DNA of 64,000 bases, taken from assembly GCF_009696145.1 (NCBI RefSeq), contig NZ_VUMO01000002.1, forward strand, positions 207,214 to 271,213. Direction: 5' to 3'. Source of the DNA: Pseudoramibacter porci. Its GTDB lineage: Bacteria; Bacillota; Clostridia; Eubacteriales; Eubacteriaceae. The notes beneath the pieces were generated by a model. That model was not told the DNA's origin. It saw nothing but the letters and a program-made list of their open reading frames with translations, and ran no database searches. Shown piece by piece: positions 50,243-58,063 of the stretch (the first letter of the stretch is position 1; every line of letters begins with the position of its first letter). The translations under genes were made by a program, and so were the position numbers.

Positions 50243-51184
50243 TTATTTATCTTTTCTATACAACAATTCCCGAAGGACTGCGCCAATATCCGCGTTCAAA
50301 CAGATGGAGCGGTCCGCAATTCGTTCAGGGCAGGCGGCTTCTCCGAGATTAACCGCTGCGTAAAACGCCTGAGGATTTTCCGCGGTCTGCCGCCAAAATG
50401 GGTACTTGATAATCACCGGAGTGTTCATGCCGACGCCGAGCTCCAAATAGAGCACGTGCTGACCGTCCAGGTGGTCAATAAAATCGTTGTAACGCTGGCA
50501 GGCGGTGTGCCAGCCGTCATCCTCAACGAAGGTGTCGTCGCAGCGAAGGTTCATGGTCATCGCCGAGCCGTCATCCGGGCAAACTGGAATCAATGCATCG
50601 GCGACGGTCATGGCCACCGTCTGATCTTCCGGCGGCACAAAGACGCCTGCTGCGTTTTTTACAAACCCCTGAGCTGCCATCATCGCCATAACTTGTTCTG
50701 CATTGTCGTAAGTTTTGCGAACTGCCGGATTCACACTTTGGAACAAACCGTAATCCCCCTGGGTGTAAAACAAACGGTCTTTGTCAAAGCCGGCCATTTG
50801 AAACTGGTGATCCACATTGGTGGTCAGTACAAAATAATTTTTGTCCTGAACGAGTTTTAACAAATTGGGATAAACGTCCGACGGCGCCTTGGTGTAACGG
50901 TTGACGTAAATCATCCGGCTCCACCACGCCCAGCGCTCGTTTTCCGTCGGAAACGGGAAAAACCCGCCGGAATACATGTCCCGAATGCCGTATTTCTCAG
51001 CAAAATCCGAAAAATACTCGTCAAACCGTTTCCCCGAGTACGTCATGCCGGCCGCTGTGGAGAGCCCCGCGCCGGCGCCGATCACAACCGCGTCCGCCGT
51101 CTGAAGCTGCTCGTGCAGCGCGCCCACGCCGCCCTTTTCGCCAAACTGAGCCGCACCGGACATCCGGTCCATAATATACAACAT
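50243..51184 (-). CDS. Sir2-family protein, class M (SirTM)-like
   Basis: 313 aa. The NAD loop is VVIGAGAGLSTAAGMTYSG. The catalytic region reads LTTNVDHQFQMAGF and FYTQGDYGLFQ: the canonical THNID and catalytic His (xHG) are replaced by TTNVD and a Gln, as in the SirTM group known for protein ADP-ribosylation of a lipoylated GcvH-like target rather than deacetylation. None of the usual partners (macrodomain, GcvH-L, LplA2) is adjacent. ATG at 51184 is preferred by SD spacing (AGAGG, 8 nt); an ATG 6 nt upstream is too close. Confidence 0.85.
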   Translation of the reverse strand: MLYIMDRMSGAAQFGEKGGVGALHEQLQTADAVVIGAGAGLSTAAGMTYSGKRFDEYFSDFAEKYGIRDMYSGGFFPFPTENERWAWWSRMIYVNRYTKAPSDVYPNLLKLVQDKNYFVLTTNVDHQFQMAGFDKDRLFYTQGDYGLFQSVNPAVRKTYDNAEQVMAMMAAQGFVKNAAGVFVPPEDQTVAMTVADALIPVCPDDGSAMTMNLRCDDTFVEDDGWHTACQRYNDFIDHLDGQHVLYLELGVGMNTPVIIKYPFWRQTAENPQAFYAAVNLGEAACPERIADRSICLNADIGAVLRELLYRKDK

Positions 51185-51261
51185 GTCCATCACCTCTATC
51201 TTTCTCATTCACATCCGGCGCAATGCCGGTTTTTGTCATGTTTATTATTTCATCAATAGAG

Positions 51262-51290
51262 ATTGTATCAGCTGCGGCCAATTCTGTCAA
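51262..51290 (-). promoter_or_regulatory. Promoter of the sirtuin gene
   Basis: Minus strand TTGACA (51285-51290), 17-bp spacer, TACAAT (51262-51267). Confidence 0.8.
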
Positions 51291-51298
51291 ACACTTTA

Positions 51299-53095
51299 TT
51301 ACAATTTATTTTGATTTTTTAAGAATAGGATTGCGGAAAACGGCGGAAGGGCGCAAATCAGCTCGCCCTGCTGAACGCTTAAACATTGCTCTGGATTCTC
51401 GACCGCTCCTCCGTATTTTTCGTCGTTACTGTGAATCAAAAGTTTGTAATCCGCGGGCTGCCCTGGCAATTTTTCGCTGTGTCCCTTGTCGCTGAAATTG
51501 AACAGCGCGAGAACCGTCTCGCCGACGCTGCGGCGCTCGAAGCCGTAGACCGTCCGGTCTTCCCCGTGAACCTGTGTCCACTCGAAGCCGTCCCTGTCGT
51601 AATCCTTCGCGTAAAGGGCCGGATGTTCTAAATACAAATGATTCAGATCGCAGATATAATGGTAAAACGCTTCGTGAATCGGGAATTCCAAAAGATTCCA
51701 GTCTTGTTCCCGTTTTTCGTCCCACTCTCTGAAATGGCCGATTTCGTTCCCCATAAAGTTCAGCTTTTTCCCAGGATGGGTGATCATATAAGCGTACATC
51801 GCCCGGGCCTGTGGGAATTTGCCGTCGTAGCCGCCATTCATTTTCTGGAGTATCGTCGCCTTGCCGTGCACCACTTCGTCGTGGGAGTAGGGCAGCAGGT
51901 AATGCTCGTTGTAAAAATACATCATCGAAAAAGTCAGCTTGTGGTACCGCCCAAGGCGCTGCTCCGGTGAGGATTGGAAGAACGAAAGGGTGTCGTGCAT
52001 CCAGCCCAGATCCCATTTGTAGTCGAAGCCCAGGCCGCCTTCATCCACCGGCGCAGTCACCTTTTCGAAATTGGTGGAGTCTTCCGCCATCAGCACACAG
52101 CTGGGATGACGGGCTTTGAGCCCTTGGTTCATCGTCTTGATGAAATCCACCGCGTTGTAATTGACGCCCCGGGCTTCATCCCCCTGCCAGTAAATGATCC
52201 GGGAGATCGCATCCATTCTGAGGCCGTCAAAATGATAAGCAGTCAGCCAATAATTAGCCGCGGACTGAAGAAAGCTGCAGACTTCCCCGCGGGAGTGTAT
52301 GAAGTTTTTGCTGCCCCACTCGCTGTTGCCCACATCCTGATGGGGATATTCGTACAGGGGCGTGCCGTCGTAATTGGCTAAGCCGTAGTCGTCCACTGCA
52401 AAGTGCACCGGCACGAAGTCCATGATCACAGCAATATCGTTTTGGTGCAGCGCGTCGACCAAGGTCATCAGCCCTTCTGCGTCGCCGTAGCGGCTTGTGG
52501 GTGCAAAAAAACCGGTGTTTTGATACCCCCAGCTGACGTCCGCCGGATGTTCGGACAGCGGCAGAAATTCGACCGCGTTGTATCCGGATTGTTTCAAATA
52601 CGCGATCAGCGGTCCGGCGATTTCTGCGTAAGTGTACCAGCCGCCGTCGGGCGCGTCCCCCTTTTTTCGCCAGGATCCCAAATGCATTTCGTAAATATTG
52701 ATCGGCTGATCTTCGCCGCCACTGCGCCCGGCCATCCATTTTTCGTCCTCAAACGTATAATGGCTGAGATCGCGGATCACGGAGCGGTGCCCCGGCCGCA
52801 GCTCCATGCCGAAACCGTAGGGATCGCAGTGCTCAACACAGCCGCCGCCGTGATAAATGGCGTAAGCGTAAAGATCCCCCGGCGCTGCCCCCGCCACCTC
52901 GCATTCGTAAAAATTGCCGTCGTAGATTTCGTGCATCGGCACGGTGATTTCGCCGTCTTCCTGCCACAGGCGCAGATCAATCCGCTCGGCCGCCGGTGCG
53001 AAGGTCCGAAACACGGCGCCGTTTTCTGTCAGGTGTGCGCCCAAAAACGTGTGCGCATCGAAACAATGTCCGGTATAAAATTGATAAAAATCCAT
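51299..53095 (-). CDS. glgB: 1,4-alpha-glucan branching enzyme
   Basis: 598 aa, slightly short for GlgB (usually about 620-730). A CBM48 N-terminal domain (FLGAHLTENGAVFRTFAPAA) is followed by a GH13 barrel with the catalytic regions VIMDFVPVHF, DGLRMDAISRII (Asp nucleophile), VLMAEDST (Glu) and LPYSHDEVVHG, then a C-terminal beta domain. It makes alpha-1,6 branches in glycogen. No glgA, glgC or glgP is nearby, so glycogen genes are dispersed. Monocistronic. Confidence 0.95.
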   Translation of the reverse strand: MDFYQFYTGHCFDAHTFLGAHLTENGAVFRTFAPAAERIDLRLWQEDGEITVPMHEIYDGNFYECEVAGAAPGDLYAYAIYHGGGCVEHCDPYGFGMELRPGHRSVIRDLSHYTFEDEKWMAGRSGGEDQPINIYEMHLGSWRKKGDAPDGGWYTYAEIAGPLIAYLKQSGYNAVEFLPLSEHPADVSWGYQNTGFFAPTSRYGDAEGLMTLVDALHQNDIAVIMDFVPVHFAVDDYGLANYDGTPLYEYPHQDVGNSEWGSKNFIHSRGEVCSFLQSAANYWLTAYHFDGLRMDAISRIIYWQGDEARGVNYNAVDFIKTMNQGLKARHPSCVLMAEDSTNFEKVTAPVDEGGLGFDYKWDLGWMHDTLSFFQSSPEQRLGRYHKLTFSMMYFYNEHYLLPYSHDEVVHGKATILQKMNGGYDGKFPQARAMYAYMITHPGKKLNFMGNEIGHFREWDEKREQDWNLLEFPIHEAFYHYICDLNHLYLEHPALYAKDYDRDGFEWTQVHGEDRTVYGFERRSVGETVLALFNFSDKGHSEKLPGQPADYKLLIHSNDEKYGGAVENPEQCLSVQQGELICALPPFSAILFLKNQNKL

Positions 53096-53293
53096 AACTT
53101 CCCCTCATGTGTGTGTCAGATTCCGCGCTCAAATGAGAACGCTTGCTGTCTCTTATTTTAACACGGTCCCTCTATAAAAGCCATGTTCCGCAGAACAAAA
53201 GCTGCCCCCGCTTCAACTAAATTTTATGTTTCGGCGATAAAATACAGACAATTGAGAAAATTTCAGATACAAACTTTTAAGGGAGGTCTTACG

Positions 53294-54613
53294 ATGTCGA
53301 TCTTAGCAGGCTATATGCTGCCACATCCGCCTGTTGCTGTGCCTGAAATCGGCAAAGGCGAAGAGAAAATCATTCAGAAAACCTTGAATGGCTGCGACGC
53401 CGTCGCGCGGGATATTGCCGCCCTCGCGCCGCAGACCATTATTTTGTCGTCGCCCCACGCGCCGATGTACCGCGATTATTTCCACATTGCGCCCGACCGC
53501 GAAGCCGCCGGTGATTTCAGCCGATTCGGCGCGCCGGAGGTCACCTTTGATGTGACGTACGATACCGAGCTGCGCGATGCCCTCGTCCATTTGGCCGAGG
53601 GTGAAAATTTCCCAGCCGGTCCTGTGGGCGCGCGCACCTCGTCGCTGACGCCGGACCACGGCACCCTTGTGCCGCTGTATTTCATTCGCCGTCGGTACCC
53701 TGATTTTAAGCTCGTGCGTCTCGGATTATCCGGCCTGTCCCTCGCGGATCACTGGCATTTCGGCGAGCTCATCGCAGAAGCCGTCCGTCAAACGGGCCGG
53801 CGCTGCGTCTACGTCGCCAGCGGTGATTTATCCCACTGTCAAAAGGCGGACGGCCCTTACGGCTTTCACCCCCAGGGACCGGTGTACGACAAACGGCTGA
53901 TGGACGTCATGGACCGCGGCGATTTCGAGGCCCTGCTCCACTTCACGCCCGCTTTTTTAGACGCCGCCGAAGAATGCGGCCACCGCTCCTTTACGATCAT
54001 GGCCGGCGCCCTTTCCAATCTGTCCGTCACACCGCAGATCCTCTCCCACCAAAACACCTTCGGTGTCGGTTACGGCACCGGGATTTTCCGCGCTTTTGAC
54101 CCTTACGTCGCTCTGGCCAAGCAAGCCATCGAAACTTATGTGAAGACCCGCACCACAATCGCTGCGCCGAAGGGTCTGCCGAAGGCCATGGCTCAGGACC
54201 GTGCCGGCGTCTTCGTCTCGATTCACGAAAAAGGACAGCTGCGCGGCTGCATCGGCACCTTCATGCCGACCCGCCAAAATATCGCAGAGGAAATCATCCA
54301 CAACGCGGCCGCTGCCGCAACGGAGGATCCGCGATTTCGGCCGATTGCGCCGTCTGAACTGGCGGCGCTGGAGATTTCCGTCGACGTGCTGACGACACCA
54401 GAGCCCGTTCAATCCACCGACGCGCTGGACGCGAAGCGCTACGGCGTCATCGTCACAAACGGCGCGCGGCGGGGGCTGCTGCTGCCCGACCTTGACGGCG
54501 TCGACACCCCGGCTGAACAGATCGCCATCTCGAGACAGAAAGCCGGCATCCGTCCGGATGAGCCGATTTCGCTCATGCGCTTCGAAGTGGTACGTCACGA
54601 GGCCTTGACATGA
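53294..54613 (+). CDS. AmmeMemoRadiSam system fusion: MEMO/LigB-like domain plus AMMECR1 domain
   Basis: 439 aa. Residues 1-260 form a MEMO/extradiol-dioxygenase-like (LigB) domain (GYMLPHPPVAVPEIGKGEE; SSPHAPMYRDYF; VASGDLSHCQKADGPYGFHP), with metal-type histidines. Residues about 270-439 are AMMECR1 (GVFVSIHEKGQLRGCIGTFM; RFRPIAPSELAALEISVDVL; LLLPDLDGVDTPAEQIAISR). The next gene is the matching radical SAM enzyme. The three domains co-occur across life, recently linked to RNA modification, but the reaction here is unproven. ATG 53294 has GGGAGG upstream. Confidence 0.9.
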   Translation: MSILAGYMLPHPPVAVPEIGKGEEKIIQKTLNGCDAVARDIAALAPQTIILSSPHAPMYRDYFHIAPDREAAGDFSRFGAPEVTFDVTYDTELRDALVHLAEGENFPAGPVGARTSSLTPDHGTLVPLYFIRRRYPDFKLVRLGLSGLSLADHWHFGELIAEAVRQTGRRCVYVASGDLSHCQKADGPYGFHPQGPVYDKRLMDVMDRGDFEALLHFTPAFLDAAEECGHRSFTIMAGALSNLSVTPQILSHQNTFGVGYGTGIFRAFDPYVALAKQAIETYVKTRTTIAAPKGLPKAMAQDRAGVFVSIHEKGQLRGCIGTFMPTRQNIAEEIIHNAAAAATEDPRFRPIAPSELAALEISVDVLTTPEPVQSTDALDAKRYGVIVTNGARRGLLLPDLDGVDTPAEQIAISRQKAGIRPDEPISLMRFEVVRHEALT

Positions 54614-55440
54614 CCGCGCCGGTGACTTGTACGCTCTGTCCCCATCGCTGCCGCCTCGCTCCCGGTGAAACCGGATACTGCCGCGCGCGGACGAATCGCA
54701 AAGGACACGTCGTCCCGTCGGGGTACGGCGTGCTCGCGTCCATGGCTCTGGACCCCATCGAAAAGAAACCCTTTGCGCGCTTCATGCCCGGCTCAAAAAT
54801 TCTATCCATCGGTTTTTACGGCTGCAACATGCGCTGCCCGTTCTGTCAGAATTACACGATCTCCCAGACGGCTCCAAATCAGAACACCCACCGCATTTCG
54901 CCCCGAGACGTTTTGGCCAAAGCCGCGGCGCTCAAGGAAAGCCATGGCAATATCGGCGTCGCCTACACCTACAACGAACCGCTGATCAATTACGAATACG
55001 TCCGGGACACGGCGCGCTTGATTCACAGAGCCGGCATGATCAACGCGTTGGTCACCAACGGTCAGTGCGCCGATGCGGTGGCCTCCGAACTGCTCCCCTG
55101 CTTTGACGCGGTCAATGTCGACCTCAAAGGCTTTCGGCCGGAAATCTACAGCGCCTGCGGCGGCGATCTCAAAACCACACAGCGCTTTATCGCTCTGGCA
55201 GCCGCCCATTGCCACGTCGAGGTCACAACCCTGATCGTCCCGGGCTTAAACGACGATCCCGGCGATATGGCAAAGGAGGCTGCGTGGCTCGCAGCGATAG
55301 ACCCAGACCTGCCCCTTCATTTGACTCGGTATTTTCCGATGTACCGTGCGGCGAAGCCGCCAACTCCCATCGCGGCACTGCACACCCTTCAGGACATTGC
55401 AAAGAAATATTTAAACTGTGTTTTTCTCGGTAATGTATGA
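54610..55440 (+). CDS. AmmeMemoRadiSam system radical SAM enzyme
   Basis: 276 aa. An N-terminal extra cysteine motif (CTLCPHRCRLAPGETGYC) is followed by the radical SAM cluster GCNMRCPFCQNY (C-x3-C-x2-C) and a partial TIM barrel (GVAYTYNEPLINYEYV; VNVDLKGF; TLIVPGLNDDPGD). It closely resembles PflA-type activases and belongs to the AmrS family. It overlaps the MEMO-AMMECR1 gene by 4 bp, which makes the functional link strong. Followed by a terminator. Confidence 0.93.
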   Translation: MTAPVTCTLCPHRCRLAPGETGYCRARTNRKGHVVPSGYGVLASMALDPIEKKPFARFMPGSKILSIGFYGCNMRCPFCQNYTISQTAPNQNTHRISPRDVLAKAAALKESHGNIGVAYTYNEPLINYEYVRDTARLIHRAGMINALVTNGQCADAVASELLPCFDAVNVDLKGFRPEIYSACGGDLKTTQRFIALAAAHCHVEVTTLIVPGLNDDPGDMAKEAAWLAAIDPDLPLHLTRYFPMYRAAKPPTPIAALHTLQDIAKKYLNCVFLGNV

Positions 55441-55445
55441 TTCAA

Positions 55446-55482
55446 AAAAAACGGCGCACCGCAAGGGTACGCCGTTTTCGTA
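55446..55482 (+). terminator. Terminator of the AmmeMemoRadiSam operon
   Basis: AAAACGGCG/CGCCGTTTT enclosing a CACCGCAAGGGTA loop; T-tract on both strands. Confidence 0.78.
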
Positions 55483-55534
55483 TGATGTGCCTATCACCCC
55501 ATTCAGGATGAGCCCTCAATTTTCCAGTTCTCTT

Positions 55535-56179
55535 TTATCGCGCCGCCTGCTTTTCTCCGAGCGCGACGAAGATTTTGACAATATTCGTTTTTGAAAGCCG
55601 CCCGACGACTGAAAATTTTTCGTCGCCGCTGTCCTCGTCGCGGTGGATCGTGCCGATCGGCAGACAGTCGACTTCGCTGTGCAGCAGCTTTTCTGCCGCC
55701 GAAAGCACCGTATCTTTCGGATCCGCGAAAACAATTTTCGTCCGCGGCGTCATGACCATCGAGATCGGCATCTTCGACAAATCGTCCCGCCCCATGGCGC
55801 TCTTGATCAAATCCTTCCGGGAAACCACCCCGATGACATCCTCCGGTGTTCCGACGAACAACGTCCCAATATCTTCAGTGAACAGGCGGTAAATGGCCGA
55901 ATCCACATCGGAATCGGAACGCACGACAATGGGCTCGGACATGTAATCCCGGATGCGCAGGCTCGCAAGCTTTTCCTGAACCGGATCCTCGCCGCCGCCG
56001 ACGTAATAATAGCCGAGATGTCGCCGCGCTGAAAGAATCTGCCCCGACAGCAGCACCGCGAGATCCCCCCGAAGGGCGCTGCGGGTCACTTGCAGCCTGC
56101 GGGCAATTTTTTCGCCAGTAATCGGTTGTTCATTCTTCACAATTTCCGCAATACGTTTTTGGCGTTCAGTGAGCTGCAT
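55535..56179 (-). CDS. CcpN-like transcriptional repressor (HTH plus CBS pair)
   Basis: 214 aa. An N-terminal winged HTH (LTERQKRIAEIVKNEQPITG; SALRGDLAVLLSGQIL) is followed by two CBS domains (RDYMSEPIVVRSDSDVDSAI; MTPRTKIVFADPKDTVLSAA). CcpN represses gluconeogenic genes (gapB, pckA) in Bacillus and usually neighbours a PPDK regulatory kinase gene, absent here. CBS domains suggest adenylate sensing. GGGAGGAACCG lies upstream of the ATG. Monocistronic. Confidence 0.87.
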   Translation of the reverse strand: MQLTERQKRIAEIVKNEQPITGEKIARRLQVTRSALRGDLAVLLSGQILSARRHLGYYYVGGGEDPVQEKLASLRIRDYMSEPIVVRSDSDVDSAIYRLFTEDIGTLFVGTPEDVIGVVSRKDLIKSAMGRDDLSKMPISMVMTPRTKIVFADPKDTVLSAAEKLLHSEVDCLPIGTIHRDEDSGDEKFSVVGRLSKTNIVKIFVALGEKQAAR

Positions 56180-56315
56180 CGGTTCCTCCCTTTTCGCATT
56201 AATCGTGCATTATTTGATACGCATTTATCTTATCACAGTTATAAGTATATGCCAATACGCCAAAATCGATTTTCACTTAGTTTTCCAATAGTAAATGCAT
56301 TTCTCACGACAGCCG

Positions 56316-56365
56316 GCAAAAAAATAAGCCCTTAAACAGAAAATGAAATCTGCTCAAGGGCTTGG
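56316..56365 (-). terminator. Terminator downstream of the MBL-fold gene
   Basis: Minus strand AAGCCCTTGAGCAGA/TCTGTTTAAGGGCTT stem followed by ATTTTTTTG; T-run also on the plus strand. Confidence 0.85.
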
Positions 56366-56378
56366 TTTTTTATTTAAA

Positions 56379-57014
56379 TTAGACGAACAGTTTGTGCACC
56401 ACTGAGATTGGTTTGTTGACCTGATCTTCGAACAAATCGGCATCCGTCGGATTGCCCACAATCGCGCCGTAGTGGGTCGGGATCGCGACCTTCGGCTTCA
56501 GCGCGTTGACAAAGTCCGCTGCTTCTTTTGCGTCCATCGTGTACGTCCCGCCGATGGGCACGAGGGCGACGTCGGCGGTGATCGCCGTGTTTTCCCTTAA
56601 ACCGTCCGTATCCCCGGCGATGTAAATCGTCATGCTGTCTAAATCGAGCACGTAGCCGAGCCAGGCGTTGTCTTTCGGGTGAAAGGACTTGGCTGCGTTG
56701 TAAGCCGGCACCGCCTGAATGCGGACGCCGTCGATCAGAACCTGCTGTCCGGGCGCGAGCCCAATCGCCTGACGATCTCCCGCGTACGCCTGAACCTCGT
56801 CGATGCACGTCGCCGGTGCGACGAACGCCGTGTCGTCTTTGCAGACCTTGTCGAGGCTTTCCGGATCGAAATGATCGTAGTGGTCGTGGGTGATCAGGAC
56901 CAAGTCGGCGTCACGGGACGCGTCTGTAATCTGAAAGGGATCACAGTAGACCACCGTGCTCCCCGCCAGCTTGATACTCGAATGGCTGTTAATCGTGATG
57001 TTTGAAAGATCCAT
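56379..57014 (-). CDS. MBL-fold metallohydrolase (UPF0173-like)
   Basis: 211 aa. The metallo-beta-lactamase motif LVLITHDHYDHFDPESLDKV is intact with HxHxDH spacing, and further ligands lie in IYIAGDTDG and IPTHYGAIVG. Small soluble hydrolases of this type have no settled substrate. It starts 3 bp after the TSCPD gene, so they form one transcript. Confidence 0.9.
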   Translation of the reverse strand: MDLSNITINSHSSIKLAGSTVVYCDPFQITDASRDADLVLITHDHYDHFDPESLDKVCKDDTAFVAPATCIDEVQAYAGDRQAIGLAPGQQVLIDGVRIQAVPAYNAAKSFHPKDNAWLGYVLDLDSMTIYIAGDTDGLRENTAITADVALVPIGGTYTMDAKEAADFVNALKPKVAIPTHYGAIVGNPTDADLFEDQVNKPISVVHKLFV

Positions 57015-57017
57015 AGC

Positions 57018-57272
57018 TTACTCCATTTCTCCGGCTTTCCAGGCTGAAAGGGCCTTGGCCAGCTGATCCGGGCAGGAGGTTCCGCGGCCGCGGCAATCGA
57101 TTCCCTGCAGTCTGTCAATGACCGTGTCCACCGAAAGCCCTTCAACGAGTGCCGCGACGCCCTTGCTGTTGCCATCGCAGCCGCCTTCAAAGGCGACATG
57201 GTTGATGATGCCCTTGTCATCGATGTCGAATTCAATTGCGCGGGAACAAGTCCCCTGTGTTTTGTAAATCAT
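57018..57272 (-). CDS. TSCPD domain protein (TIGR03905-like)
   Basis: 84 aa. Conserved features are TQGTCSRAIEFDIDDKGIIN, FEGGCDGNSKGVAALVEG and GRGTSCPDQLAKAL, the latter giving the family its name; the cysteines could bind metal. The TSCPD fold also occurs at the C-terminus of some ribonucleotide reductases. Function unknown. ATG at 57272 has AAGGAGG 5 nt upstream and is chosen over longer frames. Confidence 0.9.
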   Translation of the reverse strand: MIYKTQGTCSRAIEFDIDDKGIINHVAFEGGCDGNSKGVAALVEGLSVDTVIDRLQGIDCRGRGTSCPDQLAKALSAWKAGEME

Positions 57273-57325
57273 GAAAACCTCCTTATAAAAATATGGTGAT
57301 CCATTTCGTTCGCACATGCCATTTC

Positions 57326-57907
57326 TTACAGGGTTGGACAAAGCACCGGCCCCACCGTCTTGAGAAAATAGGCGGCGATGGTCTCCGGCTCAGCCTGCAT
57401 ATCCTGAGAAATCCACCAGTCCAGCGCGCCGACAAAGGCAACGGTAATATGGTTGAGCAGAAAATCCTCAGGCAGCGCCGCCTTCGCGATCTCACCGCGC
57501 CAGAGCGCCTTGAACGTCTCGGTCAAACTATTTTTGAAATAATGCAGAAATAGTGCGCGTGAACTCCCCTTCAGCATCATCACGAGGTTGCGGTGGTCGT
57601 CTCGGAGATGGTAGCAAATGTGGGTGATGACGGTTTGAGGGTTGGGCCGGGCATCTGAAAAATCGTGAGACGACTCAGCGTGCTGATGCCTGGCCGTGAC
57701 GTGGTCTGAAATGTCGCCGCACAAGGCCGCGAGCAAAGTATCTTTCGTCTCGAAATGGGCATAGAATGTACTGCGCCCAACGTCAGCCAAATCGATGATA
57801 TTCTGGACGGTGATCGCCGAGTAAGTTTTTTGCGTCAGCAGGGTTCTAAAGGCCGACATAATCGCCTGCCGGCTCCTGCGCTGACGCCTGTCCTCTCTTT
57901 TTGCCAT
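57326..57907 (-). CDS. TetR-family transcriptional regulator
   Basis: 193 aa. HTH: QAIMSAFRTLLTQKTYSAIT then VQNIIDLADVGRSTFYAHFE, the TetR signature with a Tyr-Ala-His-Phe end. The C-terminal ligand domain ends VGPVLCPTL. ATG 57907 has AGGAGGGAGAGC upstream. It is divergent from the P-type ATPase gene (156 bp apart) and upstream of the TSCPD-MBL pair, so it could regulate either. Confidence 0.9.
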   Translation of the reverse strand: MAKREDRRQRRSRQAIMSAFRTLLTQKTYSAITVQNIIDLADVGRSTFYAHFETKDTLLAALCGDISDHVTARHQHAESSHDFSDARPNPQTVITHICYHLRDDHRNLVMMLKGSSRALFLHYFKNSLTETFKALWRGEIAKAALPEDFLLNHITVAFVGALDWWISQDMQAEPETIAAYFLKTVGPVLCPTL

Positions 57908-58063
57908 CCCTGCTCTCCCTCCTAATCCCTTCGTCCTGAAAGCGCCGGACATTTTCGTCAATTTGTTCCGTAGTGTATGACCGGCCTTTTTTGATTATTT
58001 TAACGAAATCCCATTTATTTTACAATAAATTTAATCGAAATAAAAGATTGGAGGATATCCATC

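Noticed and set aside
51213..51236. CCGGC/GCCGG hairpin with TTTTTG on the plus strand as a terminator
   Set aside because: No plus-strand gene lies upstream; it falls in the short leader of the minus-strand sirtuin gene and is weak.
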